From: Caballeronia mineralivorans PML1(12)
Lineage (GTDB): Bacteria; Pseudomonadota; Gammaproteobacteria; Burkholderiales; Burkholderiaceae
DNA: 35,823 nt
Assembly: GCF_001028175.1 (NCBI RefSeq)
Contig: NZ_AEJF01000122.1
Location: 1-35,823 of the forward strand
Direction of reading: 5' to 3'
Every line of letters begins with the position of its first letter. Position 1 is the first letter of the stretch. Both the position numbers and the translations under genes were made by a program. Shown here one piece after another: positions 8,465 to 16,386 of this stretch. Under the pieces are notes generated by a model that saw only the letters and a program-made list of their open reading frames with translations, did not search any database and was not told where the DNA came from.

Positions 8465-9724
8465 TCAAGCCTGGAACTCGAGAATGTAGAGACCGCCGTT
8501 ATAGTCGGTCGAATAAACCAGTCCCTCTGCATCGACGAATACATCGGAAGACTGGATGACATTAGGCCGGTTCGGACGGTGATCCATCAAGCGTGCCGGC
8601 TGCGGCGGCACAAACGCCGCGACTTCGACCGGCCGGTACGGATCGCTGACATCGAATGCCCGTACGCCTGCGTTCTGATAGGTCGCAAAAATCAGTTGAG
8701 AACTGACGTAGCTGCCCGGCCGGTTCTCGTGCAGGTTGTGCGGACCGAAGTGACCGGGCTTCCGCCAATACTCAGTCTCTCGCGGTCCGGGAAACGTCGA
8801 GATGCTCACAGGATTGGACGGCTCGCGGACATCGAATAGCCAGATGAATTTCTCACCGTCCTCCTGATGATCGAGTACCGCCTCATCGAGTACGACCAGC
8901 AGATCGCGGTCAGGCAGAGGCAGGCAGTTGTGCGTGCCGCCGCCGAACGGCGGTGACCAGTTGCGGTGCGTGATCAGCTTCGGCGCGCTGCGGTCGGCCA
9001 CGTCGAGCATGACAAGACCAGCGTCGCGCCATGCGCAATAAGCGGTATCGCCGTGCACGATGGGGTGATGCAGGCCGTAGCGCCATTCCGCCGGCCACGA
9101 TGGCGTTTCGTCTGCGGCAACATGCATGCCGGGTAGCCAGAAACGCCCCGCTTCGCGTGGATGGCACGGGTCCGACATGTCGATCGTGATGAAGATGTAA
9201 TCTGAAAAACCGTCCAGCAGCGCCGACGCGTACGCCCAGCGTCCGCCCGTATACCAGACCCTGTGGATACCGCCGCCTTCGACCGGCATGAAGCCGATCT
9301 CGCGCGGCGCGTCGCCCTGCGAAATGTCGTACACCGCGAGGCCCGCACGCCAGTTGCGTATGCCCGCCGAGCGTTGCGCGGTGCCGACTTTCTTGCCGAG
9401 CGAGCCTTGGTAGTACGCACGCTCGTCCTGGAACTCGGTGGCCGCGAACATGTCCTTGGCGTTGATGACAAGCAGCAGGTTGTCATGCGTCTGCAAGTGG
9501 ATGTTCCATGTGTTCGGTGGCGCCGGCATATAAGCGACGGTCGCCGGCCGGCGCGGGTCGCGCACATCCACGACACTGAAGCCCTTCGAGAACATATGAC
9601 CAATGTAGGCGTACCCGCGATGCACCATCAGTTGCACACCGTCGGCACGGCCGCCCTGGTCACTGTGGCCAATCAACCGCATATTGCGGGCAAAATCGGG
9701 AACAGGTAATTGAGTGTCAGTCAT
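8465..9724 (-). CDS. LVIVD-repeat beta-propeller protein
   Basis: Protein of 419 residues with repeated blades of the form YAYIGHMFSKGFSVVDVRDPRRP, including LAVYDISQGDAPREIGF, FITIDMSDPCHPREAGRF, LVMLDVADRSAPKLI, WLFDVREPSNPVSI and VRAFDVSDPYRPVEVA. This spacing of a hydrophobic core followed by D-x-x-DP-x-x-P is that of LVIVD repeats, which fold as a beta-propeller. No signal peptide is visible, so it is probably cytoplasmic. The family has no established biochemical role. It lies between the substrate-binding protein and the YdiJ-like dehydrogenase on the same strand, so a role in handling the imported substrate or as an accessory of the dehydrogenase is plausible but unproven. No good ribosome site precedes the ATG. 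Confidence 0.85.
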   Translation of the reverse strand: MTDTQLPVPDFARNMRLIGHSDQGGRADGVQLMVHRGYAYIGHMFSKGFSVVDVRDPRRPATVAYMPAPPNTWNIHLQTHDNLLLVINAKDMFAATEFQDERAYYQGSLGKKVGTAQRSAGIRNWRAGLAVYDISQGDAPREIGFMPVEGGGIHRVWYTGGRWAYASALLDGFSDYIFITIDMSDPCHPREAGRFWLPGMHVAADETPSWPAEWRYGLHHPIVHGDTAYCAWRDAGLVMLDVADRSAPKLITHRNWSPPFGGGTHNCLPLPDRDLLVVLDEAVLDHQEDGEKFIWLFDVREPSNPVSISTFPGPRETEYWRKPGHFGPHNLHENRPGSYVSSQLIFATYQNAGVRAFDVSDPYRPVEVAAFVPPQPARLMDHRPNRPNVIQSSDVFVDAEGLVYSTDYNGGLYILEFQA

Positions 9725-9770
9725 GGCTGGATCATGGGTTCAAGAGTTCTGCTGTTCCTCGATACACGCT

Positions 9771-9793
9771 GCTCTCGCATGAGCATGCGGAGC
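9771..9793 (-). other. Stem-loop between binding-protein and LVIVD genes
   Basis: CGCATG and CATGCG (9776-9789) pair around a two-base loop, and the outer GCTC and GAGC extend the stem past a one-base bulge. There is no T-run, so it is not a terminator. Its position just after the binding-protein stop is where mRNA-stabilising hairpins that raise binding-protein levels are often found; that role is inferred. Confidence 0.4.
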
Positions 9794-9829
9794 ATCGGTA
9801 TCCAATACGGACTACCATCTTATGAGGTG

Positions 9830-10936
9830 TCATTTCACGCCCCAGATGCGCCGATACACATCGCGATAATGATTGTCCGGGTCATAGCGATTCATCTTCC
9901 CCCCATCGAATGCAATATCGGTCGCCGTGACCAGATGCACCGGCGCCGTATAGCCGCTCACCGGCGCCCCGTCAAACGCTCGGTTCAATTCGTCGACCGC
10001 CTGCCAGCCGTGCAGTGAAACGGGTTCGGCAACGGTAGCCGCCTGATATTCGCCGTTGCGGATACGCTGGAACGCCGACTCGCTGCCATTGCCCGCCGAC
10101 ACGCCAAGCAGTGGCCCTGAACCCTTGTAGCCTGCCTGCTGCAGCGCGGGCGACATGAAATCGAAGGGCATGTCATTGATCGTCAGCGCCCATGTCCACT
10201 TTGCGCCGTAGCGTTGCAGCATGGTCGAGGTGAGTTGCGGCAGGCGCGTCGCGGTATCGGATAGCGGCGTGTCTTCTATCTTCAGCAACTGGCAGCCGGT
10301 GCACTTCTTGACCAGGTCGGCCATTGCGTTGGATTTGGCGGTCGCGATCTCATAGGTGGAGTCAGTGAAGATGACCACGCCCGCCTTGCCGTTCGACTGC
10401 GCGATGACGTACATCACCGCCGCTTTCGCCACATCGAGCGGGTCCGTCGCGAGGTTGGTGACGAACCCTTCCTGCGGAGCGGGTCCGGGCTTCGGCAGCG
10501 AATGCCATCCCACGACCTTGATACCGCGCGCGACTGCCTGATGGATCAGTGAGGCCTGTTCTCTCGCGTCCACGCTGCCGAGCACGATGCCGTCGGGCTT
10601 AAGCGCGATGGCCTGGTTCATAGCCGCAGAGCGTCCGGAGATTGAGCCTTGACCGTCGATCAATCGAAACGTCCAGCCCATCGCGCCAGCCGCTTCCTTG
10701 ACGCCTTCAGCTACGCCGCGCGGCCCGCTGTCGCGTTGATCCGCCGATACGAACACGATTGTCTTGCCGTGTTGCGCGGTGGGGCCGGCGGTCGGTCCAC
10801 CCCACGATTGGCCGGACTTCGTGGCCTGCGCGGTGTATGCCTTCGCTTCGGCAAGAAAGGTGTCGTCTGCGTGTGCGCTCAGTGCGGACGCTGCAACCAG
10901 CGCGGCACAAAGGGTGATGATCAGGCGGTGCTTCAT
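9830..10936 (-). CDS. Sugar-type ABC transporter periplasmic binding protein (RbsB-like)
   Basis: Protein of 368 residues with a classic signal peptide (1-23, ending SAHA). It has a type-I periplasmic binding fold of the RbsB/Peripla_BP_4 group: KTIVFVSADQRDSG, then the alternation AAMNQAIALKPDGIVLGSVD and GIKVVGWHS. It would capture the ligand for the adjacent permease and ATPase. Family ligands are pentoses, hexoses, polyols, autoinducer-2 and some non-sugars; this one cannot be assigned. AGGAG lies five bases before the ATG, a strong site as expected for an abundant binding protein. It is the third gene of the operon, 30 bases after the permease. It is slightly longer than RbsB (about 300), mainly at both ends. 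Confidence 0.9.
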   Translation of the reverse strand: MKHRLIITLCAALVAASALSAHADDTFLAEAKAYTAQATKSGQSWGGPTAGPTAQHGKTIVFVSADQRDSGPRGVAEGVKEAAGAMGWTFRLIDGQGSISGRSAAMNQAIALKPDGIVLGSVDAREQASLIHQAVARGIKVVGWHSLPKPGPAPQEGFVTNLATDPLDVAKAAVMYVIAQSNGKAGVVIFTDSTYEIATAKSNAMADLVKKCTGCQLLKIEDTPLSDTATRLPQLTSTMLQRYGAKWTWALTINDMPFDFMSPALQQAGYKGSGPLLGVSAGNGSESAFQRIRNGEYQAATVAEPVSLHGWQAVDELNRAFDGAPVSGYTAPVHLVTATDIAFDGGKMNRYDPDNHYRDVYRRIWGVK

Positions 10937-10966
10937 GGTGTCTCCTGTCGGTCATATAAGTCTGGT

Positions 10967-12097
10967 TCACTCGGTGCGTTCGGTACTCGACGGCGGTATG
11001 GACAACGTGCCCGCCGGTCCATCGTTGGTTTCGTTCGGCAGCGTGGCCGCGTTGGAAGGCGCAGCGCCTTGAATGGGCTTGCGCGGACTGCGGCGCCGGC
11101 GCTGCGTATATCCAGCAATGCCGATTGCGACGAGCAGCGTGGCGCCGTTAAACAGCGGCTCGACGTAGAAGTCGCCCCCAAGCTGCTGGATCCCCGCGAT
11201 GCCGACTGCCAGGATCGACACACCGAACACGGTGCCCCAGACGTTGACTCTCCCAGGCTTGATCGTGGTGGAACCCAGGAATGCGCCGACCAGCGCGGGC
11301 AACAGGAAATCGAGTCCGACACTCGCCTGGCCGATGCGTAGCTTGGCCGCGAGCACGATGCCGGCGAAGGCCGTCAGCACGCCTGAACTGACAAACGCGA
11401 GGATCACGTAGCGGCGCGCGGGGATGCCGTTAAGCGCTGCAGCACGCGGGTTCGCACCGATCGCGTAGAGGTAGCGTCCGATCGGCAGATAATCGGAGGC
11501 GAGCCACAGCACGACCGCTATCACGATTACATACGTTGCCGCGATTGGTAGTCCGAACAATGATGTCGTGAAAATAGAGGTGAACGCGTCGGGCAACGTG
11601 CCGATGACCTGACGCCCGCCGGTATGCCACATCGCGATGGCGTACAGCACGGTGCCCGTCCCCAGCGTAGCGATGAACGAATCGATTTGCGCAACCTCCA
11701 CCAGCACGCCGTTGAGCAGGCCGAGCAGCGCACCCAGCGCAAGGACGATTACGACAGCAACCTGCCAGTCGATCCCGTGGGACGTCTGCAAGCTGATGGC
11801 GAGGATGTGCCACAGCACGATGCCGTAGCCGACCGTCAGGTCAATGCGGCCAGTAGCCATTGGAATCATGGCGGCTAGCGCGAGGATCGCGATGATCGAT
11901 TTGTCGCCGACGATGGAGCGCACGTTCAGCAAGGTGGGAAACGTGTCGGGCAGGATCAGCGAGAACAGCGCGATCAATAGAAGCGTGAGGATCGGCAAGC
12001 CAAACACGGGCAACAGACGTACGAAGCGAGAGAACGGCGAGAGGCCGGCTAGTTCACGGCGCGTCGGCTCGAGCGCGTTGGATTTGAGTGATTGCAT
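10967..12097 (-). CDS. Sugar-type ABC transporter permease (RbsC-like)
   Basis: Inner-membrane permease of 376 residues with about eight to ten membrane segments. It carries the branched-chain/ribose permease features AMIPMATGRIDLTVGYGI and, near the middle, GANPRAAALNGIPARRY, the cytoplasmic loop that contacts the ATPase in RbsC-type transporters. The frame is open 22 codons further upstream, into the ATPase gene. The ATG at 12097 is preferred because GAGG (12104-12107) lies six bases before it and overlaps the ATPase stop codon, giving tight coupling with an eight-base gap. The C-terminal tail of about 50 residues is charged and Ser/Thr/Pro-rich. Confidence 0.9.
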   Translation of the reverse strand: MQSLKSNALEPTRRELAGLSPFSRFVRLLPVFGLPILTLLLIALFSLILPDTFPTLLNVRSIVGDKSIIAILALAAMIPMATGRIDLTVGYGIVLWHILAISLQTSHGIDWQVAVVIVLALGALLGLLNGVLVEVAQIDSFIATLGTGTVLYAIAMWHTGGRQVIGTLPDAFTSIFTTSLFGLPIAATYVIVIAVVLWLASDYLPIGRYLYAIGANPRAAALNGIPARRYVILAFVSSGVLTAFAGIVLAAKLRIGQASVGLDFLLPALVGAFLGSTTIKPGRVNVWGTVFGVSILAVGIAGIQQLGGDFYVEPLFNGATLLVAIGIAGYTQRRRRSPRKPIQGAAPSNAATLPNETNDGPAGTLSIPPSSTERTE

Positions 12098-12105
12098 GGC
12101 GTACC

Positions 12106-13665
12106 TCAGGCAGTAAGGGGAATGGCGTCGGCGCAAGTCACGCCATAGTCGAGCGATGCGCAATGCAGCAACTCCGACACGCTGAGCTGTTCAAGCGGCA
12201 ACTCGCGAGCAATCGTGCCCGCGCGAAACACCAGCGCGCGATGACAGATCTGAGCGGTCTCCTCGAAGTCGGACGAGATCAGCACCACCGCCATACCGGT
12301 GCGCACCGCCTCCCCAAGCAGCCGATAAATTTCCGCCTTCGCGCCAATATCGACACCTGCGGTGGGGTCCTCGAGAATCAGCACCTGCGCGCCAATGCGC
12401 AACCAGCGCGCGATCACGACCTTCTGCTGATTGCCGCCGGAGAGTGTTTCGATCAGTGCCGCCGGATCGTTAGGGCGCAACGCGACGCGTCGTCCAAGCG
12501 CCAGCGCTTCGTCGGTTTCGCTCGCCGCCGAGCGCATGTGCAGCCCCTTGCGGCCGCTCGCGCGAGGATTGAGAAAGAGGTTCTCGCGGACGGAGAGGCC
12601 TGGGCCTATCGACTCGCCGTAACGGTCGCCGGCCACCAAGCACAAGCCATTCGCCACGGCCGCGCCGGGAGAAGACAAGTCCACTTGCTCGCCGTTGAGC
12701 AGCACCGTTCCCGACAGGATCGGCGCCGCGCCGAACAGCGCCTTGCCGAGCGAGTCGTGTCCCGCGCCGCGCAAGCCGACCAGTCCGAGGATCTCGCCAC
12801 GGCGGACATCGAAGTTGAGCGGACCGGCTTCTTCCGTGTGCAGCCTGCGCACCGACAACGCGATGGGCGCAGCACCCGGCGCCGGTGGCCGTACGAATAC
12901 CGAGTCAGGTTCACGCCCGACAATATGGCGAATCAGCTCGGCAGGCGCGGTGTTCGCCGTTGTCTGTTCCGCGACGCGCCGGCCATCGCGCAGTACAACA
13001 ATGCGGTCGGACAACGCAAACACCTCGTCGAGCCGGTGCGATACATAGATCATCGCCACACCTTGCTCGCGCAGGCCCAACAATACGCGATGCAGGCGCT
13101 GCACTTCACTCTCCGGCAGGCTCGCGGTCGGTTCGTCGAGCACCAGCAGATCGGCACGGCTCGACAATCCGCGCGCAATCGCCACCAGCGATTTCTCCGC
13201 GCGCGACAAGGTGAACACACGCTGCTCGGGGTCGATGTCGCCGCCCACCAGCGACAACGCCGCCTCGGCAGCCGCCCGCACCGCTCCCCACGAAATCAGG
13301 CCGCGCAGCTTCGCATAAGTAGTCGCGAGCGCGATGTTCTCGGCGACCGTCATCCAGTCGACGAGCCCAAGATCCTGATGTACGAACGCGACGCGGCCAC
13401 GCATGGCGCGCGCATCCGTCGGCGTGCCGCGAAACAGCAGCGTGCCGCTCGACGGCGCATGCACGCCGGCCAGTATCTTGATCAGGGTTGATTTGCCTGC
13501 GCCGTTCTCGCCGAGCAGCGCCACGATCTCACCGGCGGCGACATCGAAACTCACGTCTTCGAGCGCCGTCACCCCGTTAAAGCGCTTGCCGACGCCTCGC
13601 ACGGCGAGCACCGGAATACGCGGCGCGGCGCCTTGGCCGGACGCGCCTTGCATCGTTGTAAACAT
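12106..13665 (-). CDS. Sugar-type ABC transporter ATP-binding protein (RbsA-like)
   Basis: Tandem ABC ATPase of 519 residues, the length usual for CUT2 transporters. Domain 1 has an intact Walker A (GENGAGKST) and Walker B (LLVLDEPTASLPE), but its signature reads LSRAEKSLVAIAR instead of LSxGxQQ. Domain 2 has a degenerate Walker A (GLRGAGHDSLGKAL), as is common in this family, but a good signature (LSGGNQQKVVIARW) and Walker B-like VLILEDPTAGVD. So each composite site combines one intact and one weak half. GGAG lies seven bases before the ATG. It is the first gene of the operon, transcribed away from the AraC-family gene, and its promoter lies in the operator region upstream. Confidence 0.93.
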   Translation of the reverse strand: MFTTMQGASGQGAAPRIPVLAVRGVGKRFNGVTALEDVSFDVAAGEIVALLGENGAGKSTLIKILAGVHAPSSGTLLFRGTPTDARAMRGRVAFVHQDLGLVDWMTVAENIALATTYAKLRGLISWGAVRAAAEAALSLVGGDIDPEQRVFTLSRAEKSLVAIARGLSSRADLLVLDEPTASLPESEVQRLHRVLLGLREQGVAMIYVSHRLDEVFALSDRIVVLRDGRRVAEQTTANTAPAELIRHIVGREPDSVFVRPPAPGAAPIALSVRRLHTEEAGPLNFDVRRGEILGLVGLRGAGHDSLGKALFGAAPILSGTVLLNGEQVDLSSPGAAVANGLCLVAGDRYGESIGPGLSVRENLFLNPRASGRKGLHMRSAASETDEALALGRRVALRPNDPAALIETLSGGNQQKVVIARWLRIGAQVLILEDPTAGVDIGAKAEIYRLLGEAVRTGMAVVLISSDFEETAQICHRALVFRAGTIARELPLEQLSVSELLHCASLDYGVTCADAIPLTA

Positions 13666-13686
13666 GTCTCACTCCATCAATCGACC

Positions 13687-13703
13687 GTTGGCCGAATTTA
13701 GTG
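13687..13703 (-). promoter_or_regulatory. Possible distal inverted copy of the AraC-type half-site
   Basis: GTTGGCCGAATTTAGTG matches the reverse complement of the two direct-repeat half-sites at 12 of 17 positions, all of the TGGCCGA core included. It lies between the predicted -10 region of the ABC operon and its first gene. A distal inverted site could support looping or autorepression; the match is weaker than the pair. Confidence 0.35.
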
Positions 13704-13706
13704 TTT

Positions 13707-13712
13707 GCTATA
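13707..13712 (-). promoter_or_regulatory. Candidate -10 element of the ABC operon promoter
   Basis: TATAGC on the minus strand sits about 42 bases before the ATPase start, in an AT-rich stretch. No good -35 hexamer lies 17 bases upstream, which fits a promoter that depends on an activator bound at the direct repeats further upstream. Confidence 0.35.
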
Positions 13713-13760
13713 CAGTTTTTTTGTTTTTACTATTATTGGACGAGGTTTTAGCGGCCGCCT

Positions 13761-13799
13761 ATCGAAAATCGGCCAGCCCAACATCGAAATACGGCCAGC
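13761..13799. promoter_or_regulatory. Direct-repeat operator, probable AraC-family binding site
   Basis: ATCGAAAATCGGCCAGC (13761-13777) and ATCGAAATACGGCCAGC (13783-13799) agree at 15 of 17 positions and are 22 bases apart, two helical turns. AraC-family dimers typically bind such same-direction half-sites of about 17 bases with a 21-22 base period. The pair ends about 27-42 bases before the AraC-family start and lies some 50-90 bases upstream of the ABC operon -10. Activation of the operon and autoregulation of the regulator are therefore both geometrically sensible. Confidence 0.7.
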
Positions 13800-13825
13800 G
13801 TCGACCGAACGCAAAAAGCTGAGGA

Positions 13826-14713
13826 ATGGAGCGAGACATCATGAAAACGAACGACGAACTCATCGACTGGGTGATGCCTGAAGACGACCCCGTGAACCCG
13901 TTTCGCTGCAGCGATCCGCTGCCGGAATGTGTGGAACGGGTGGAGCCGGGGAAGGCCGTGATCGGCTCGCGCGGCGATCCGAAGAACAAGATCCTGTGCG
14001 TCGAGCAAGGCCGTCTGAAACTCGAAGGTCCGCATGGCCAGTGGTTGTTGCTGCCCGCGCATATGGTGTTCATTCCGCATAGCCGGCCGTACCGGCTCTA
14101 CACCAGCGCCGATGCGGTCGTGGTCGTGGCGCACCTTGGCGCGCAACATACGGTGTGGCAGCACGAAGGCTGTTGGGCGGCGCCGGTCAGCGGTCTCGCG
14201 CGCGAGATGTTCGGTTATGCGCTGCGTTGGGGACGTGAACGCGCAGCCGACGACGCCGTAGCCAATGCCTACTTCCAGGCACTGGGCCTCTTGTGCAAGG
14301 ACTGGTTCGAGTGCTCGCGGATGATGTGGATTCCTTTCGGCGAGTCACCCGTGCTCAAGCGCGCCATCGCTTATACGCGCACCCGGCTGGACTCGGCGAC
14401 GATTGAACTGGCTGCGGAAGCGGCTGGCACGTCGGTGCGTACGCTGCGCCGATACTTCCAGGACGAACTCGGAATGAGCTGGCGCCGCTTCTTGCAGGAA
14501 TTGCGCATGGCGCGCGCGATCGAACTGATGACCCGCAAGCGCCTGTCCGTCACACAGACTGCACTTGAGGTGGGCTTCAACAGCGTGGCCGCTTTCACGC
14601 TGGCCTTTTCTTCCTTCACGGGCAAGACGCCGAGCTCTTACACACGCGACTTCCTGAACGAAACGTTCATTCCGAACAATGCGATGGGGAGTCGCATCGA
14701 AAGCGAGGTTTAA
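13826..14713 (+). CDS. AraC-family transcriptional regulator
   Basis: Regulator of 290-295 residues. The N-terminal half is a cupin-like effector domain (about 25-110) with the patterns ILCVEQGRLKLEG and LLPAHMVFIPHSRPY. The C-terminal 100 residues carry the AraC/XylS double helix-turn-helix: first ELAAEAAGTSVRTLRRYFQD, then the family signature region LSVTQTALEVGFNSVAAFTLAF and FTGKTPSSYTR. It is divergent from the ABC operon and 160 bases from it, with the direct-repeat operator between, so it very likely controls transport and its own gene in response to the transported ligand. The ATG at 13841 has GGAG nine bases upstream and may be the real start; the ATG at 13826 has GAGG only two bases upstream. 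Confidence 0.9.
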   Translation: MERDIMKTNDELIDWVMPEDDPVNPFRCSDPLPECVERVEPGKAVIGSRGDPKNKILCVEQGRLKLEGPHGQWLLLPAHMVFIPHSRPYRLYTSADAVVVVAHLGAQHTVWQHEGCWAAPVSGLAREMFGYALRWGRERAADDAVANAYFQALGLLCKDWFECSRMMWIPFGESPVLKRAIAYTRTRLDSATIELAAEAAGTSVRTLRRYFQDELGMSWRRFLQELRMARAIELMTRKRLSVTQTALEVGFNSVAAFTLAFSSFTGKTPSSYTRDFLNETFIPNNAMGSRIESEV

Positions 14714-14734
14714 GCAGGCCTGCTGATGCGCTCT

Positions 14735-15649
14735 TCAACGCTTGTCCCAGCGCCATGCCTCGCGCAAGCGTTGCCCCAGGAACTCGACGAAGACACGCAC
14801 GCGCGGCGCGAGGTGCCGGTTATGCGGATAAAGCGCATGCAGCGGCGCGGCCGGCATGGAGTACCCGGGCAAGATCCGCTGCAGCCGGCCCGATGCGATG
14901 TCATCGCCGACGTCCCAGATCGACTTCAGCGCAATGCCGACACCATGCAACGCCCAGGCATGAGCTGCAGCGCCATCGTTCGTGATCAACGAACCGGTGA
15001 CCCGCACCCCGATGCTGTCGTTGCCCTCGAAGCGCCATTCGGCGCGTGGCTGGTCGCCAATCAGAATGCACCGGTGGCGGCTGAGATCGTCGGGCTGAGT
15101 CGGTGCGCCATATCGCTCGATATAAGCCGGCGCCGCACATAACACGCGATAGTTCGGCGCGAGGGGGCGCGCGATCATCGAAGAGTCGGCGAGACTACCG
15201 AAGCGCACCGCCATGTCCAGGCTGCTGTCGAGCAGGTCGACGACCACATCGGTCAGGTCCAGTTGCACCGTCAATTGCGGATGAAGCTGCTGGAAATCCG
15301 CCATGATCGGCGCGATCCACTGGCGTCCCAGCGCGCCCGGCGCGCTCACTCTCAACAAGCCGCTCACCGCCTCGCGCCTGCGCGACATCAGCGTCTCGGC
15401 CTGCTCGACTTCAGCAAGGATCCGAAGGACCTGCTGATGAAACAGCACACCCTCCTCAGTCAGCGTCTGCCTGCGCGTGGTGCGCTGGATCAACCGCACG
15501 CCAAGGCTCTCCTCGAGCTGTGCAAGCCGCTTGCTGATCACCGCCAGCGACAGGTCGAGTTCCCGCGCCGCAGCAGACAAGCTGCCGGCTGAAACGACAC
15601 GGACAAAAGTAACGAGGTTGGGCAGGTTATCGATCATGGTGACGGTCAT
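14735..15649 (-). CDS. LysR-family regulator, module A
   Basis: LysR-type regulator of 304 residues. The winged helix-turn-helix is at residues 7-66 (VVSAGSLSAAARELDLSLAVISKRLAQLE, then RLIQRTTRR), followed by an effector-binding domain (about 95-295) with the subfamily pattern DMAVRFGSLADSSMIARPLAP and HGVGIALKSIWDV. It belongs to the CrgA/DsdC-like group and is visibly related to the second LysR at 17134-18066. It is divergent from the SnoaL-like/SDR pair, which it probably controls. The start is either the ATG at 15649 or the one at 15637; neither has a strong ribosome site. It is convergent with the AraC-family gene. Confidence 0.92.
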   Translation of the reverse strand: MTVTMIDNLPNLVTFVRVVSAGSLSAAARELDLSLAVISKRLAQLEESLGVRLIQRTTRRQTLTEEGVLFHQQVLRILAEVEQAETLMSRRREAVSGLLRVSAPGALGRQWIAPIMADFQQLHPQLTVQLDLTDVVVDLLDSSLDMAVRFGSLADSSMIARPLAPNYRVLCAAPAYIERYGAPTQPDDLSRHRCILIGDQPRAEWRFEGNDSIGVRVTGSLITNDGAAAHAWALHGVGIALKSIWDVGDDIASGRLQRILPGYSMPAAPLHALYPHNRHLAPRVRVFVEFLGQRLREAWRWDKR

Positions 15650-15667
15650 TCTTCACGATTTAGAGAG

Positions 15668-15706
15668 GATGCATCTCTACCGACACCGTATTCCATCTGA
15701 AAACGG
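15668..15706. promoter_or_regulatory. Candidate LysR operator region, module A
   Basis: The 139-base divergent gap contains the perfect 8-base palindrome GATGCATC (15668-15675) and the inverted pair CCGTATT and AAAACGG (15686-15706, six of seven paired, seven-base spacer). Either could be the recognition or activation site of the adjacent LysR protein. No promoter hexamers stand out. Confidence 0.35.
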
Positions 15707-15788
15707 AAAGCTAGCATGAGAACTTCAGCGTGACGGCCGCCTTGACGCGTGTTCGTCTCCAACGCAATGCCTCTATAAGGAAAATCCA

Positions 15789-16343
15789 ATGTCTTCCTCG
15801 CTATTTAGAAGTCGTATCGGTTCTTTCGCGCTTGCCCTCGTGGCTTTTGGCGCAACCGTGCCCGCGTTTGCTGCGACCGATGCCCTTGTTAAACCCGCCT
15901 CGGTCATCGTCGACCATAGCCTGCCTAAGGCGCAGGTTGCCGCGCAAATCCTGGCAGCGCGCCGCTACGACACCTTCTGGACCACCGGCGACGAAGCACT
16001 GGCACGCACCGCCCTCAGCCCCGCATTTATCGATCGAACGCTCCCGCCCGGCCGCCCGCAAGGCATCGACGGACCCCTAGCGGCATCGAAAATGGTGCAC
16101 GCCGCCATCCCCGACATTCATTGCGACGTCGAACAAATGATCGTGGCCGGGGATAGAGTGGTCTCGCACCTGCACTTCACCGGCCACTTCACGGGAACGT
16201 TCAAGGACGTGCAGGGCAAGGGCCAGCCGATCGACTTCATTGCGACCGACATCTATCGCGTTGCCGATGGCCGCATCGCCGAGAATTGGCATCTGGAAGA
16301 TAACCTGACCTTCCTGCAACAGCTTGGCGTTGTTGCAAAGTAA
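15789..16343 (+). CDS. Exported SnoaL-like (ester cyclase/NTF2-fold) protein
   Basis: Protein of 184 residues with an N-terminal signal peptide (about 1-29, ending PAFAA), followed by a SnoaL-like cone fold. The family pattern is visible: YDTFWTTGDEALARTALSPAFIDRTLPPG, the later HLHFTGHFTGTF, then IDFIATDIYRVADGRIAENWHLED. Members include polyketide cyclases and a large group of predicted ester cyclases of unknown substrate; periplasmic versions are common in Burkholderiaceae. AAGGA lies eight bases before the ATG. It is the first gene of the module divergent from LysR, with the atypical SDR 43 bases downstream. The function cannot be assigned more precisely. Confidence 0.8.
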   Translation: MSSSLFRSRIGSFALALVAFGATVPAFAATDALVKPASVIVDHSLPKAQVAAQILAARRYDTFWTTGDEALARTALSPAFIDRTLPPGRPQGIDGPLAASKMVHAAIPDIHCDVEQMIVAGDRVVSHLHFTGHFTGTFKDVQGKGQPIDFIATDIYRVADGRIAENWHLEDNLTFLQQLGVVAK

Positions 16344-16386
16344 GGATAGCTATACAACTCTAAACACACCACAAGGAATCGACATC

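Noticed and set aside
12088..13491. 467-codon plus-strand frame opposite the ABC ATPase
   Set aside because: It is Arg/His/Gln-rich with no domain pattern; the minus strand encodes a full tandem ATPase with Walker motifs.
14714..14723. GCAGGCCTGC palindrome between the AraC and LysR stops
   Set aside because: Too short to form a terminator stem with a loop and without a T-run on either strand.
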